From Amorphophallus konjac (taxonomy: Eukaryota; Streptophyta; Magnoliopsida; Alismatales; Araceae), in NCBI GenBank assembly GCA_022559845.1, contig CM040123.1, positions 318,351,933-318,415,932 of the forward strand: a stretch of DNA of 64,000 nucleotides, given 5' to 3'. The position numbers and the translations under genes are program-made. Of this stretch, positions 31,906 to 41,617 are shown piece by piece. The notes below the pieces were generated by a model. That model made no database searches. It was not told the origin of the DNA and was given only the letters and a program-made list of their open reading frames with translations. Each line of letters starts with the position of its first letter. Positions within the stretch are counted from its first letter, which is position 1.

Positions 31906-33261
31906 GGAGATGACCCACCCCGGGGGTGTAGTGGCCATCATTGTCGTGGAGTGATGTTGAGCTCGCCATCGGGGCGTGTCATGGCCGACGGCTAAATGAA
32001 GAGTAGAGAGGGAGAGAGAGTTTTTTCTTTTCTCTTTACCAGCCCTACCGCCCTTGCGGGTTTTTGCCAGAGCTGGCCCCCTTTAGCTTTTTCCGGTGCA
32101 CCCTTGTGGGTTTTCACACCAAGGGGTTACCCGATTTTGCCTGAGACGCCCTTTCGGGTTTTCACCTCAGTTGGGTTAGTGGCAATTTTTGCACCCAGTC
32201 GGGTCCCCGTAATGGATTCGACCTGGCCCACCGGGGTACCTCTATTTTTAACCCCATTTTTTTTGAGACTGTCGTCCATAGCATGTTGCTGTCAGGGGAC
32301 GTAGCCTGAAATTGGGAGGTGTGGGTAGCCGGATATTGTTCCGTTATTAACAAGGGTTTTTTTAGAAATCTTCATGCCATGGTGGCGAAGGACCATTTTG
32401 TCATGGCAAGATATGACTGGAGTTATGGCCGGTTGATCAAGGATTATATGGGGAGAACTGGGATTATAATGAACTTGAAGGCTCTGGATTTGCGGAGGAT
32501 GTAGGGTGTAGGGGCAAAGAGTGATAAATGTCTGGGAATGTGCTGGGATATAAGTCTACTGGGATGGTGACTGAGAGATTACCTGTCACAGGGACATGTT
32601 GACCTGTGTTGTCGAAGCAAGGGCCAAAGGTTGGCCAAACTGAGTGGAAGTAATACAAGGCCAACTAGGGATTGGAGGGTTTGTGCCGTAGCAGTGCAAA
32701 TGGATTGGAGACTGGCTCTGGATGAGGCTAACGGTCCACCAAGGAATAGGCGGAAGACCGTTCTGACTGGTAGGGAGAAGAAGATTTTCTCGTTATCGGC
32801 TCTACTGCCCTTTCGAGTTTTCGCTAAAGCCGACCCCCTTTAGCTTTTTCCGACGCGCCCTTGCGGGTTTTCACATCGAAGGGTTTCCCGATTTTGCCTA
32901 AGGTGTCCTTTCAGGTTTCCACCTCAGCCGGGTTACTGGCCTTTTTGCCCCTAGTCACCCCCTTGTGGTGAGGATGTCTGGGTCTGCCGGGGTATCTCTA
33001 TTTTTAACCCTATTTTTTTTGTTCTTGTTTTTTTTTTTACTTACCTGGGAGCCTGATGGCTAGACTGGTATTGGTGTAGAAGTGCCCGTGCTCCCGTGGT
33101 GACGGGAATAAGGGCAGGAGGTTAGTCCCCGCGGATGCCTGGCGGCGGTTCTGGGGAACTGGGCTGGCTGGTTGACTGGGAATTGTAGACTGGGAGGACT
33201 GGCCGGTTAGATCCTTCCCGGGGAAGAATCGACCTCACTGGTAGCAGCTGGGACGTGCGCC
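31906..33261 (-). repeat. Non-coding Tat region with a 230-bp direct repeat
   Basis: Two diverged direct copies lie at about 32030-32260 and 32795-33015. Each has CCCTTTAGCTTTTTCCG, TGCGGGTTTT or TGTGGGTTTT motifs, and CTCTATTTTTAACCC near its end. Between and around them I see no domain. The T-rich stretch 33009-33042 is low complexity. It lies downstream of the integrase in the sense of the Tat element. Confidence 0.7.
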
Positions 33262-34470
33262 TTAGCCTGGCTGGCGTGCGAACTCGTGCTCTGGTGCATA
33301 GTATAGCTTCATATGTTTGCCGTTGAGAGGCGGGAACGGTCTATGACCTTCGTGATCAACGGCCGTATAGGCCCCACCCTCATAGACATTCTGGATGATG
33401 TATGGACCTCGCCAGTTTGGCTGGAGTTTTCCGTTGGAGCGTCCTGCCATGACTTCCTTTTCCTTGATCATAACAAGGTCGCCTTGTTTGAAAGCTCGCT
33501 GCTTGACGAGCTTATCATAGGCCCAGGCCATGTGGGCCTGGTATACTTGCAGGTGTTTGTAGGCTTCAAGTTGCTTTCCTTCTAGATCGGCGAGCTCTTC
33601 TAGCCTTCTCTAGTACTCACTTTCTTCAGGCCCGACAAGGCCAGTGTGGATTGCCACGCGATAAGAGGCTAACTGGACTTCGATGGGGATAATTGCTTCT
33701 GTCCCGTAAGCTAGGGAGAACGGCGAGCACCCCATGGGAGTTTTGTAGACCATCCGATAGGCCCACAATGCTTCGAAGACCTTCTCACCCCAATCGCGTT
33801 TCTGATGGCTAACCATCTTAGCCAGGAGCTTGCAGAGGGTTTTGTTGAAGGCTTCCACTAAACCATTAGTCTGAGGGTTATAGACCGAAGAGGTTCTCCA
33901 GTCGATGTGGAATTTGGCCGCTAACTAGTATACGGCCTTATTCTTGAATGGTGTCCTGTTGTCGGACACTATGCGACTGGGAGTACTGAATCGGTATATG
34001 ATGTTGTGCCGGACGAATCTAGCAACCACCTCGCTGGTGACTTCTCACAAAGGGAGAGCCTCCGCCCAGCGGGAGAAATAGTCAGTGGCGGCCAAGATGT
34101 ATTTATGGCCCTTGGAAGACGGCGAGAAAGGCCCCGCAATGTCCATGCCCCACTCAGCAAATGTCTAGGTGGGGGCTGTAGGACGCAGTGGGTTAGGAGG
34201 TCTTCTGGGTACTGGGCCAAAGGCTTGTCATTGATGGCATGTACGGGTATATTGGACGTAGTCCACGTACATGGTCGGCCAGTAGAAGCTTTTGAGCTTG
34301 ATGTTGTGCTTCATACGATCTCCGGCTTGGTGCAGGCCGCACAACCCGGAGTGAACCTCTCGCATGATGGTTCGTGCCTCGGGGAGGGAGACACATCTCA
34401 TAAGAATTGACTTGTACTTCTCGTGGATGAGCCTATACAGGGAGTTGCCAATCAACTCGTAGGAGGCTGC
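33262..34470 (-). pseudogene. pol: Tat integrase
   Basis: On the minus strand the zinc-binding region comes first (LPEARTIMREVHSG ... CHQ, near 34228-34410). The catalytic core follows: first Asp in EWGMDIAGPF (near 34130-34160), second in SRIVSDNRTPF (near 33950-33980), Glu in NGLVEAFNKTLC (near 33840-33870). Then come ALWAYR and FSLAYGTEA. The C-terminal end has KRAFKQGDLV-like and PNWRGPYII motifs (33262-33531). In-frame stops near 33927 and 33610 and frame changes in the core break it. The order IN after a second RNase H fits the Tat lineage. Confidence 0.9.
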
Positions 34471-34557
34471 TCAGTAGAGTAGATGAGCCCTTTGAGCCCA
34501 GTCAGGGGGGAGCCACCCTTTCGTGAATTTGATGATAGGCGCACGCCAATCATCTTC

Positions 34558-35139
34558 TTAGGGAGGCGTGCTCTGGTCAAGGTCATGGACCTCGTAAATG
34601 GTGAGACCGGTGTTGCTTTCGAGTGAGCTCGACATCAGCCTTCTGTGCTTGATGATGATGTCGACCTCACCCTCGGGCGGGAGCTTGATGGCCGCGGCCA
34701 ATTTTGCTAAGGCATCCGCCTGAGCGTTGCTGCTTCTGAGAATGTAATCTATTTCAAAGAAATAGAACTTCTTGGTTAATCTTGTGACAGCGGTATGGTA
34801 CAGAACCAACTCTGGCATCCGCACGTCATAAATGTCGAGGACCTGCCGGACTATCAGTTGGGAGTCCCCGTAGGCTTTGAGGCATTTAATGCCCATGTGG
34901 AGAGCCATCTGGAACCCAATGAGTAGAGCTTCATACTCGGCTTCGTTATTGGTCAGGGATTTCATGAGGGCACAAGAGTTGTACAAAACTCTACCCTGAG
35001 GAGTCAGGAAAACAATGCCGGGACCTGCCGTGGTAGCTGGATCTTGGTTGCTCTGGGTGATCCCTCGGGAAGCACCGTTGAAGTAGAGCTCCCAGCAAGG
35101 CACGCTGGTTGTGAGAGCGTTTTGCTGCCAATAATGCAA
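34558..35139 (-). pseudogene. pol: Second, archaeal-type RNase H of the Tat element
   Basis: The 193-residue frame carries ELYFNGASRG, TNNEAEYEALLIGF, AYGDSQLIVRQV and SSNAQADALAKLA, the four landmark motifs of the archaeal-type RNase H that Tat elements have in addition to their retroviral-type one. The first catalytic Asp, usually FDGAS, is Asn here (a G-to-A change on this strand). The Glu and the second and third Asp are present. A stop at 34558-34560 separates it from the linker to integrase. Confidence 0.9.
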
Positions 35140-35267
35140 GACATCTCCGCTCTGTTCCGCCGGTTGTTGTGATTGAACAACAGTGGTTGTGAGAGCACTT
35201 TTTTGTCAGTAATGCAAGACATATCCACTCTGTTCCACCAGTTGTTGCGATTAAGCAGCAAGGGACT
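35105..35267 (-). repeat. Tandem duplication in the linker between the two RNase H regions
   Basis: Two adjacent units of about 80 bp share GTTGTGAGAGC, AATGCAAGACAT and CTCTGTTCC. This linker duplication contributes to frame disruption upstream of the second RNase H. Confidence 0.75.
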
Positions 35268-35795
35268 CCTCGTCCGGGAGCTCTGAGTTGAAGGGTGAGT
35301 CGTCTGGTACTGGATGGGCTGCCAAGAATTCAGCCATACCTTGTCCCTTAATTGCTTTTCTGGGGACATAGGTAATGTCGTACTCCATCAACAGGAGAGC
35401 CCACCTTCCCAGTCTACCTGAGAGGACAGGTCGTCGAAGGAGATACTTCAGAGGGTCGTGCTTCGATATCAGCTCGACTTGATGGGACAGGAGGTAATGT
35501 CGCAGCTTCTTAACCGTGAACACCAATGCCAGGCAAACCTTCTCCATGGGGAGTAGTGGTATTCGGCACCGATCAGCTTCCGGCTGAGGTAATAGAGGGG
35601 CTGCTCTTTACCTCCCTCATTGATTTGCGCCAACAGAGCTCCCAGCGAAGCGTCAATGACCGCAATGTAAAGGATGAGGGGTTTACGCTTGACTGGTGCC
35701 CCAAGGACTGGGGGAGTAAGGAGGTACTCCTTGATATGCTCAAAAGCCGCCTGGCATTCCGAGTCCCATGTGAACGGGGCATCTCTCTTCATTAG
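35251..35795 (-). pseudogene. pol: Tat RNase H (first, retroviral type)
   Basis: FTWDSECQAAFEHIKEYL leads into the domain. LYIAVIDASLGALLAQ holds the first catalytic Asp and LYYLSRKLIGAEYHYSP follows. A one-base frameshift near 35545 moves to the frame MEKVCLALVFTVKKLRHYLL, then LISKHDPLKYLL and LMEYDITYVPRKAIKGQ. The domain is complete in sequence but split over two frames. Confidence 0.9.
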
Positions 35796-35877
35796 CTTGC
35801 TGAAAGGCGTGCACCGATCGGAGAGGTTAGAGATAAACCTCCGAATGTAGGTTAGCCTCCCTTGGAAGGACCTAAGT

Positions 35878-36948
35878 TCAGTGATGTTGTTGGGTGGTGG
35901 AAGCTCCCTGGATTGCTTTGATCTTGCTGGGATCCACCTCGATTCCTCGGTACCTGACGACGAAGTCGAGAAATTTGCCGCTGGATACGCCGAAGGCGCA
36001 TTTCATGGGGTTCATTTTGAGCCCATATTGCCGGAGACGCTCGAAGACTTGGCGGAGGTCGCGCAAATGGTCTTCGCGCCTCTTAGTCTTGATGACGAGG
36101 TCGTCAACATGGCATTCGACGGTGTTGTGCATCATCTCGTCGAATATTTTAGTCATGGCCCTTTGGTAAGTAGCACCGGCGTTCTTCAAACTGAAGGGCA
36201 TGCGCTTATAGTTGAAAATCCCTTTGGGAGATCTGAAGGCTGTGTGGTTCTCATCTTTAAGGGACATCCGGATTTGATTATAACTAGATGACCGGTCCAT
36301 AAAGGACAAGGCCTGATGTCTAGTGGTCATGTCGACCATTGTTTCTGTGATTAGGACTAGGAAGTCATCCTTCGGACAGGCTTTGTTGAGGTCCCGGAAG
36401 TCAACGCAGATGCGGACTTGACCACTCTTCTTCTTGATTGGAACTATGTTGGCGAGCCAAATCAGGTAGATGCACGGCTCGATGAAGTCGACTTCCGCCA
36501 TTTTATGGACTTCGGTCAAAACCTGGAGCTCCAACTCATGGCACATACGTCGCTGTGGTTGCTTGACCGGGGCAACTGAGGGAGAAATGGCTAGATCGTG
36601 CTCCGCTACGGAGGGGTCTAGCCCTTGCATCTCCTTGTATGTCCAGGCGAAGCAGTCTTTGTATTCAAGCAGGAGTTGCTTGTAATCCCGCTTCTCTGCC
36701 TCGGTAAGGAGAGAACTGACGAATGTAGGTTGAGGGGCTTTATCTTCGCCTGGGTTGATCTCCACAAGATCATCGACGGTCGCATGGCCGCCGTCCTCCA
36801 GCTCGGGAGGAGCGGGTTGAAGGTCGATGAAATCCTCGTCATCAGTGTCGGCTTCGGGTATTTCTTGGTTCTCGAAGCCACCTGTTGATGTTGCAGGAAC
36901 TGGAGAGGGGTTGTCACTGGGGTCCATCGAGGATTGATCCGGACCATC
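35878..36948 (-). pseudogene. pol: Tat reverse transcriptase
   Basis: From the E insertion inward, the frame has an acidic linker, then YKDCFAWTYKEMQGL, GQVRICVDFRDLNKACPKDD, RSSSYNQIRM, FRSPKGIFNYKRMPFSLKNA and ECHVDDLVIKTK. The last is the YVDD box with Tyr changed to His; the two Asp are kept. In the first catalytic motif (FMDRSSSYNQI) the Asp is kept. A frame break at 35878 separates RT from RNase H. The apparent N-terminal extension beyond 36948 lies in the LTR of E and is an artefact of the insertion. Confidence 0.92.
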
Positions 36949-39400
36949 TGTGATGTCCCGAGTTTTTCGGATCCTTCTTTTTAGGTCCCGGATCTGGTTT
37001 CTTGGAGCGTCTGGCTCCGTTGTGTCCAAAATTTCATTTCGGACATCTTTCGTGTTCGGATCGGTGCGATCCGGAGTTGTTTCGGAGGCCCGGAGTGTGT
37101 CCGCGGCTTTCCCGTGCATGTTTTCCGATTGCCGGTGTATGTTTCGGCAATCCCTTCGAAATCTCGTTGTGGGTGAACCGGGTCGTTCACCTAGGTGAGA
37201 GTGGTACCGTTGCGATCGGTGAGTCTCGAGGATCGAGAATATGTATTTTTCTATTTTTTGGTATTTTTTGGCATTTTACGGATTCTCTATTTATAGCCCT
37301 TTTCTTTTTCCTTTTTCTTCTCCTTTTCTTCTTTCTTCTTTCTTCCTTCCTCCCCGTGAGTGCAACGGTCACCTCCTCCCCCTTCTTGCCCGTTGGACCT
37401 CGCGGCGCCCCTTCCTCCTCCGGCGACGGGTGGCGGACGACGGCGACGGCGCGGTGACGACGGCGGTGGCGAGAGGATCGCGGAGGTGCCCTCTCCGTGG
37501 CGCGTGGGTGGAGTTCGTGTTCGAGCTAGATTTGATGATCGGCGACTTCCCGACAGATTTCGAGCTTCATTGAGGTAGGGGGACGGATCCTTGCCCTCTT
37601 TACAGCATTCCCCATGATTTCCAGGCCGTGGAGAGCCGAGAGGGGCTAGATTCATGCTGGGAGGGTTATTTCCATGCTTGGGATTTGAGCGCCGGATCCA
37701 TTGATTTGTGGGGTTTTTGATCGTTTTGGGGCTCTAGATGCATGCTAGGACATCTGGGGGATAATTCCCCTTTGTTTTCCCTTCACTAGGGGGGGTGAAT
37801 GGGCGTGGTTTTTAGATTTTCGGACGTATTTCGCGAACCGGGCTCGACCCGTTATCGCGCTAGGTACCAGGGGCGCGTTCTGTTTGAACGTGCTATGTTG
37901 TCCGAGCGCGTTCGTCCAAGAAGATGAACAGTATGGTGGTTCATGTCGCGCCTGGGGAAGGTAGTGCGTTCTTGGAGAACGTGCTAGCCTTTCCTAGCGC
38001 GTTCTTGATGAACGTGCTAGCTTAGGCTAGCACCATCTTGGAGAACGCACTAGCTTCTGCTAGCGCGTTCTTCAGGGGTCGCGCTAGGGGACCATAGCGC
38101 GACAGTGTCGTACCCTGGGTCCCTAGCGCGTTAATCCCCGTCCCCGAGCCGCATTCCTTTTGGTAACTGTACCTCCGGTGGAGCGAGTCTTGGATCCGGT
38201 TGTGGCGTGTGTCCCGAGGGTTGCCGTGGGCACCCAGTGAGAGCCACAGGGGCGCCCGGGGGTCCCCGGAGAATCAGTTACCTTGGTAGGGGTGCCGCAT
38301 GACTTGAGGGACGGTCGGACCTTGTGCGTGTCCCCGGCATCCGTACCTACCGTTTGGTTACCGAGAGTCTGTGTTAGTGTGTTAGTCGGTGGTTTTCGTG
38401 AGTCGAGTCTCACCTCCGGTGACACGTCCACTAGTCGTAGCCTTCTTATGACACGCGGTGCTGACCCACCCGGGAGTGGTGGAGCGGCTGACCCGAGAGA
38501 GATGGTGAGTAGGCTGGTTACCGTAGGGCCCCCGCGTACAGCCGAGTCCGGGCTTTGGGGGGAATTACCAGCTAGAGGACAGGCCTAGGGTGTATGGTCT
38601 GAGTGTGCACACGGGGCTGAGGGTCTCGGACCCGCGCTGACGAGCGTGACCTCCGCTAGTCCTTATTTTGTGGTACTGGTTACTGTGTGTGCCTGAGTCT
38701 CGCGCCCAGGGCGTTGTAGCTAGACACTTGTGACGCGGTGTAAGACGTCAGGGGACGCATCCGGTCGTTCTAGTGGGTGGTGCTCCTGTTTGCTGGCAGG
38801 TATAGACTCTAGTTTGGTCGGACCGAGGTTTTGTGGTACGATACTGTAGAGCAGGCGGCTTTTTCGTTTATCTGCTTCAGCGTGTGGCTCTACCGTACTT
38901 CTGCTAGGTGGTGTTACCTTCTGTGGTTGCTAGCGCCTTACTGTCATTTTTCTCGTTGTGCGGTGGGGGTCCGGGGGATCCCTACTGGGACAATGAAATG
39001 AGGCTCACCCCTACTTTTCAGGTGAGGCGGGGTCGTCGAGAGGTGCGGTCGAGTTTCAGCGTGGTTCTTCTAGCCAGGGTTAGTCGCCAGTCTGCCAGAG
39101 CCGGGGGATTCCCCGTGTAGTTGTACGTCGGGGGATGCCCCGTGTAGTTGTACTTTTTCTTTGTGCTGACTGTACTTTATTTGGACATGAGACCTTGTGG
39201 ACCTTGTAGCATTTTATTTATTTATATTATGATGTGCATTTTATTTTAGATTATTGTGCTATCTCTGTAGTTGCTTCAGCTTCTCTTGTGCTCCCACACC
39301 ATCCGTTTTTACCCTTCCGAGTCTTCGGGCTCGTGGGTTGGCGGGCCGAGATTCGAGACGCGCCGGTTCCTTTCCGGTACTCGGATCCCGGGTTGTCACA
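36949..39400 (+). repeat. 5' LTR of element E
   Basis: The boundary is uncertain by 2 bp at the left. A TATA-like CTATTTATAGCCC lies at about 37287-37299, followed by a T- and C-rich stretch. GCGCTAGC-type palindromic repeats lie at 37910-38105. It ends GTTGTCACA three bases before the primer site. No ORF in it looks like a gene. Confidence 0.92.
37910..38105. repeat. Repeated palindromes (TAGCGCGTTCTTGGAGAACGC type) in the E LTR
   Basis: CTAGCGCGTTCTT and its inverse GAACGCGCTAG alternate in a ladder of short inverted repeats, so several alternative hairpins are possible. The 3' LTR keeps the array at about 45287-45485. Differences between the two copies are mostly C/T at CpG sites. Confidence 0.8.
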
Positions 39401-39403
39401 GTT

Positions 39404-39415
39404 TGGTATCAGAGC
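39404..39415 (+). other. Primer binding site of element E
   Basis: TGGTATCAGAGC lies three bases after the 5' LTR, complementary to initiator tRNA-Met. Confidence 0.95.
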
Positions 39416-39552
39416 GTAGGTTGTGGAGGTACATCAGAACTTGAAACGATTGCAGTGGTCCAAAGGTCCATGAATGTCCTGTACAGTTGGCGACTGGCGT
39501 AGGGCTCCGCGTGTTTTTGTTAACATCGTTGATTATTTTGTTAACATGTGTT

Positions 39553-40736
39553 ATGGCGCCCAGGAGAGCGACTCGTTCCCAACAGGGAGAGTCGGGTGGG
39601 GGGCAGGAAGGGCAGAGCAGAGCAGAGCTCCCAGCAGATGCAGCTGAGGGGCGAGAGTTCCCGGACCAGAGGAGTTCTTCCGGGGCATGTACCAGTATGT
39701 TATTCAGCAGCAGTAGTATCAGCAGCTGCCGCAGCAGCAGCAGGGCGGTGATGCTGGTGAGGGCTCATCCTCTCGGGGTAACCGCGCGCTGAGAGATTTC
39801 TTGCAGTATCAGCCGTCCACTTTCAGCGGGCAGCCAGATTCAGAGGTGGCCAGAGAGTGGTTAGATGACATGGAGCGAGTGTTCAATTCGATGGAGTGTC
39901 CTGTGGAAGAGAAGGTGGTGTTGGATACGTATCGATTGTAGGGGCCAGCCCGGACTTGGTGGACGTCAGAGTGGGGAGCAGTGTTCCAGTCCCGTCCCCT
40001 TCAGCAGATCTTGTGGCAGGAGTTCATCCCGGCTTTCGAGCGTGCTTTTTGTCCGTCTTTTCTCATGTCACAGAAGGTGCGTGAGTTTTTCGACCTGGTC
40101 CAGGGTGACATGACCGTGGTGCAGTACAGGTCCAGGTTCGTCGAGTTGGGCCGTTATGCACCGCATATCGTGGCGGATGAGATGGTGCGGACCGATCAAT
40201 TTATTGGGGGTCTGAGATTGAAGCTGAGGCATCCCTTGCTTGCATCAGGGTTGACCAACGTGGATGCGACTTGCAGAGCAGCATCGGCATTGGAGAGAGA
40301 CATGCACAAGGTTCGAGGTCATGGTAGTGCGGGCCAGATGCAAACGAGTTTTGGTCAGCCAGCGTCCGTGCAGTAGCACAGTTCTGTCCAGATTTCAGCA
40401 GGTGGTTCAGAGACGTCCCCGTCCGGGGCGTCGGCAGTAGATTCATCATCTCTGGGATCGAAGCTCAAGAAGTTGCTCAAGGAGGCTAGATTTGGTAGGA
40501 GGCGCCGTGGTCGCTGAGATCAGGCGTAGCAGTCAGTGGGTAGTGTTCAGCAGCCTACCCAGTTCCAGCGTCAGGGTTCAGTGAGTGGTTCTCAGGGCAG
40601 GTGTCCTCGGTGCGGTGATTCTCATCCAGGCAGGCAGTGCACGGCGCCCATGATTTGCTTTAGGTGTGACCAGCCAGGGCACATGGCGCGTGACTGTCCG
40701 CAGAGACCGCGTCAGCCGCACGAGTTCCAACAGTAG
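39553..40736 (+). pseudogene. gag: Gag of element E
   Basis: A likely start is ATG 39553 (MAPRRATRSQQGES). A Gln-rich, CAG-repeat section with frameshifts follows. The capsid-like part at 39981-40376 has EFIPAFERAFCPSF and LVQGDMTVVQYRSRFVEL, usual in chromovirus gag. A CCHC knuckle, CFRCDQPGHMARDC, lies near 40657-40698. Several TAG stops in the Gln-rich parts look like CAG codons after a C-to-T change. Confidence 0.88.
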
Positions 40737-40805
40737 CAGTAGTTTCAGCCCCAGCAGATGTCATCGTAGCCGCAGTAGTACCAGCAGCAGGGTCAGTATC
40801 CTCAG

Positions 40806-41617
40806 TTGACTCGGTCAGCTACCACGGGGAGGCAGAGAGCCCAAGGCAGAGTTACCCACATTACCAGAGCAGAGGCTGAGGCGTCCCAGTTGGTGGAAGG
40901 TACTATTCTGATTCTTGGTTGCACGGCTCAAGTTTTGTTCGATTCGGTGCATCTCACTTGTTTATTTCGGAGGAGTTTGCTCAGAGTGCCGAGGAGTCGG
41001 CGACTGAGGTGTCCTGTGATCTGGCATTGGAGTTGTCTACCGGTGACTTCATGCTCACCCCGTACTTCTTCGAGAAGGTGCATGTGTGGGTGGATGGGCG
41101 GAACTTACCGGCCAGGCTTTATGCATTGCCGCTTCAGGACTTTGATGTGATTTTGGGCATAGATTGGCTCAAGGCCCATCATGCCTTGGTGGATTACGGC
41201 TCAAAGAGGGTCTACTTCCGGCAGCTTCGTGGACCCACCTTTCATTTTCAAGGTATCCGGTCTTCCTCCTCCCATTTTCTTATTTCGGCTATTAGGGCTC
41301 GTAGACTGCTTGACACGGGTTGTCAAGGTTTTCTCGCTTCTGTGGTTTTGGTGGATCGGCAGTGTCCGGACGTGGAGGACATCCCGGTTGTGTGCGAGTT
41401 TTCTGATGTTTTTCCCGAGGAGTTGCCAGGGTTGCCACGGCAGCGAGAGATTGACTTCGTGATTGAGGTGGTACCCAGTACGACGCCTATGTCGAAGGCC
41501 CCTTACCGTATGGCGCCGGCAGAGTTAAGAGAGCTAAGGGCGCAGTTGCAGGAGTTGCTGGCCAAGGGGTACATTCGTCCTAGCTTCTCCCTTGGGGTGC
41601 GCTGGTGTTGTTTGTGA
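40806..41617 (+). pseudogene. pol: Protease and start of RT of element E
   Basis: The reading frame from 40806 reaches the protease active site (VLFDS near 40934-40948). There a single missing base inside the usual DSGA motif shifts the reading to the frame of 40919, which continues ASHLFISEEFAQ. Then come FDVILGIDWLKAHHA, CEFSDVFPEELPGLP and EIDFVIEVVPST, the usual link to RT. A second frameshift lies near 41590 after YIRPSFS. Confidence 0.88.

Noticed and set aside
36949..37119. N-terminal extension of the Tat RT frame
   Set aside because: These codons lie in the LTR of element E, read antisense; the RT frame simply runs into inserted DNA.
37287..37655. Lys/Glu- or Ser/Phe-rich ORFs near 37300 and 44700
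   Set aside because: They lie in a T- and C-rich leader of the E LTR and are low-complexity readings of it.
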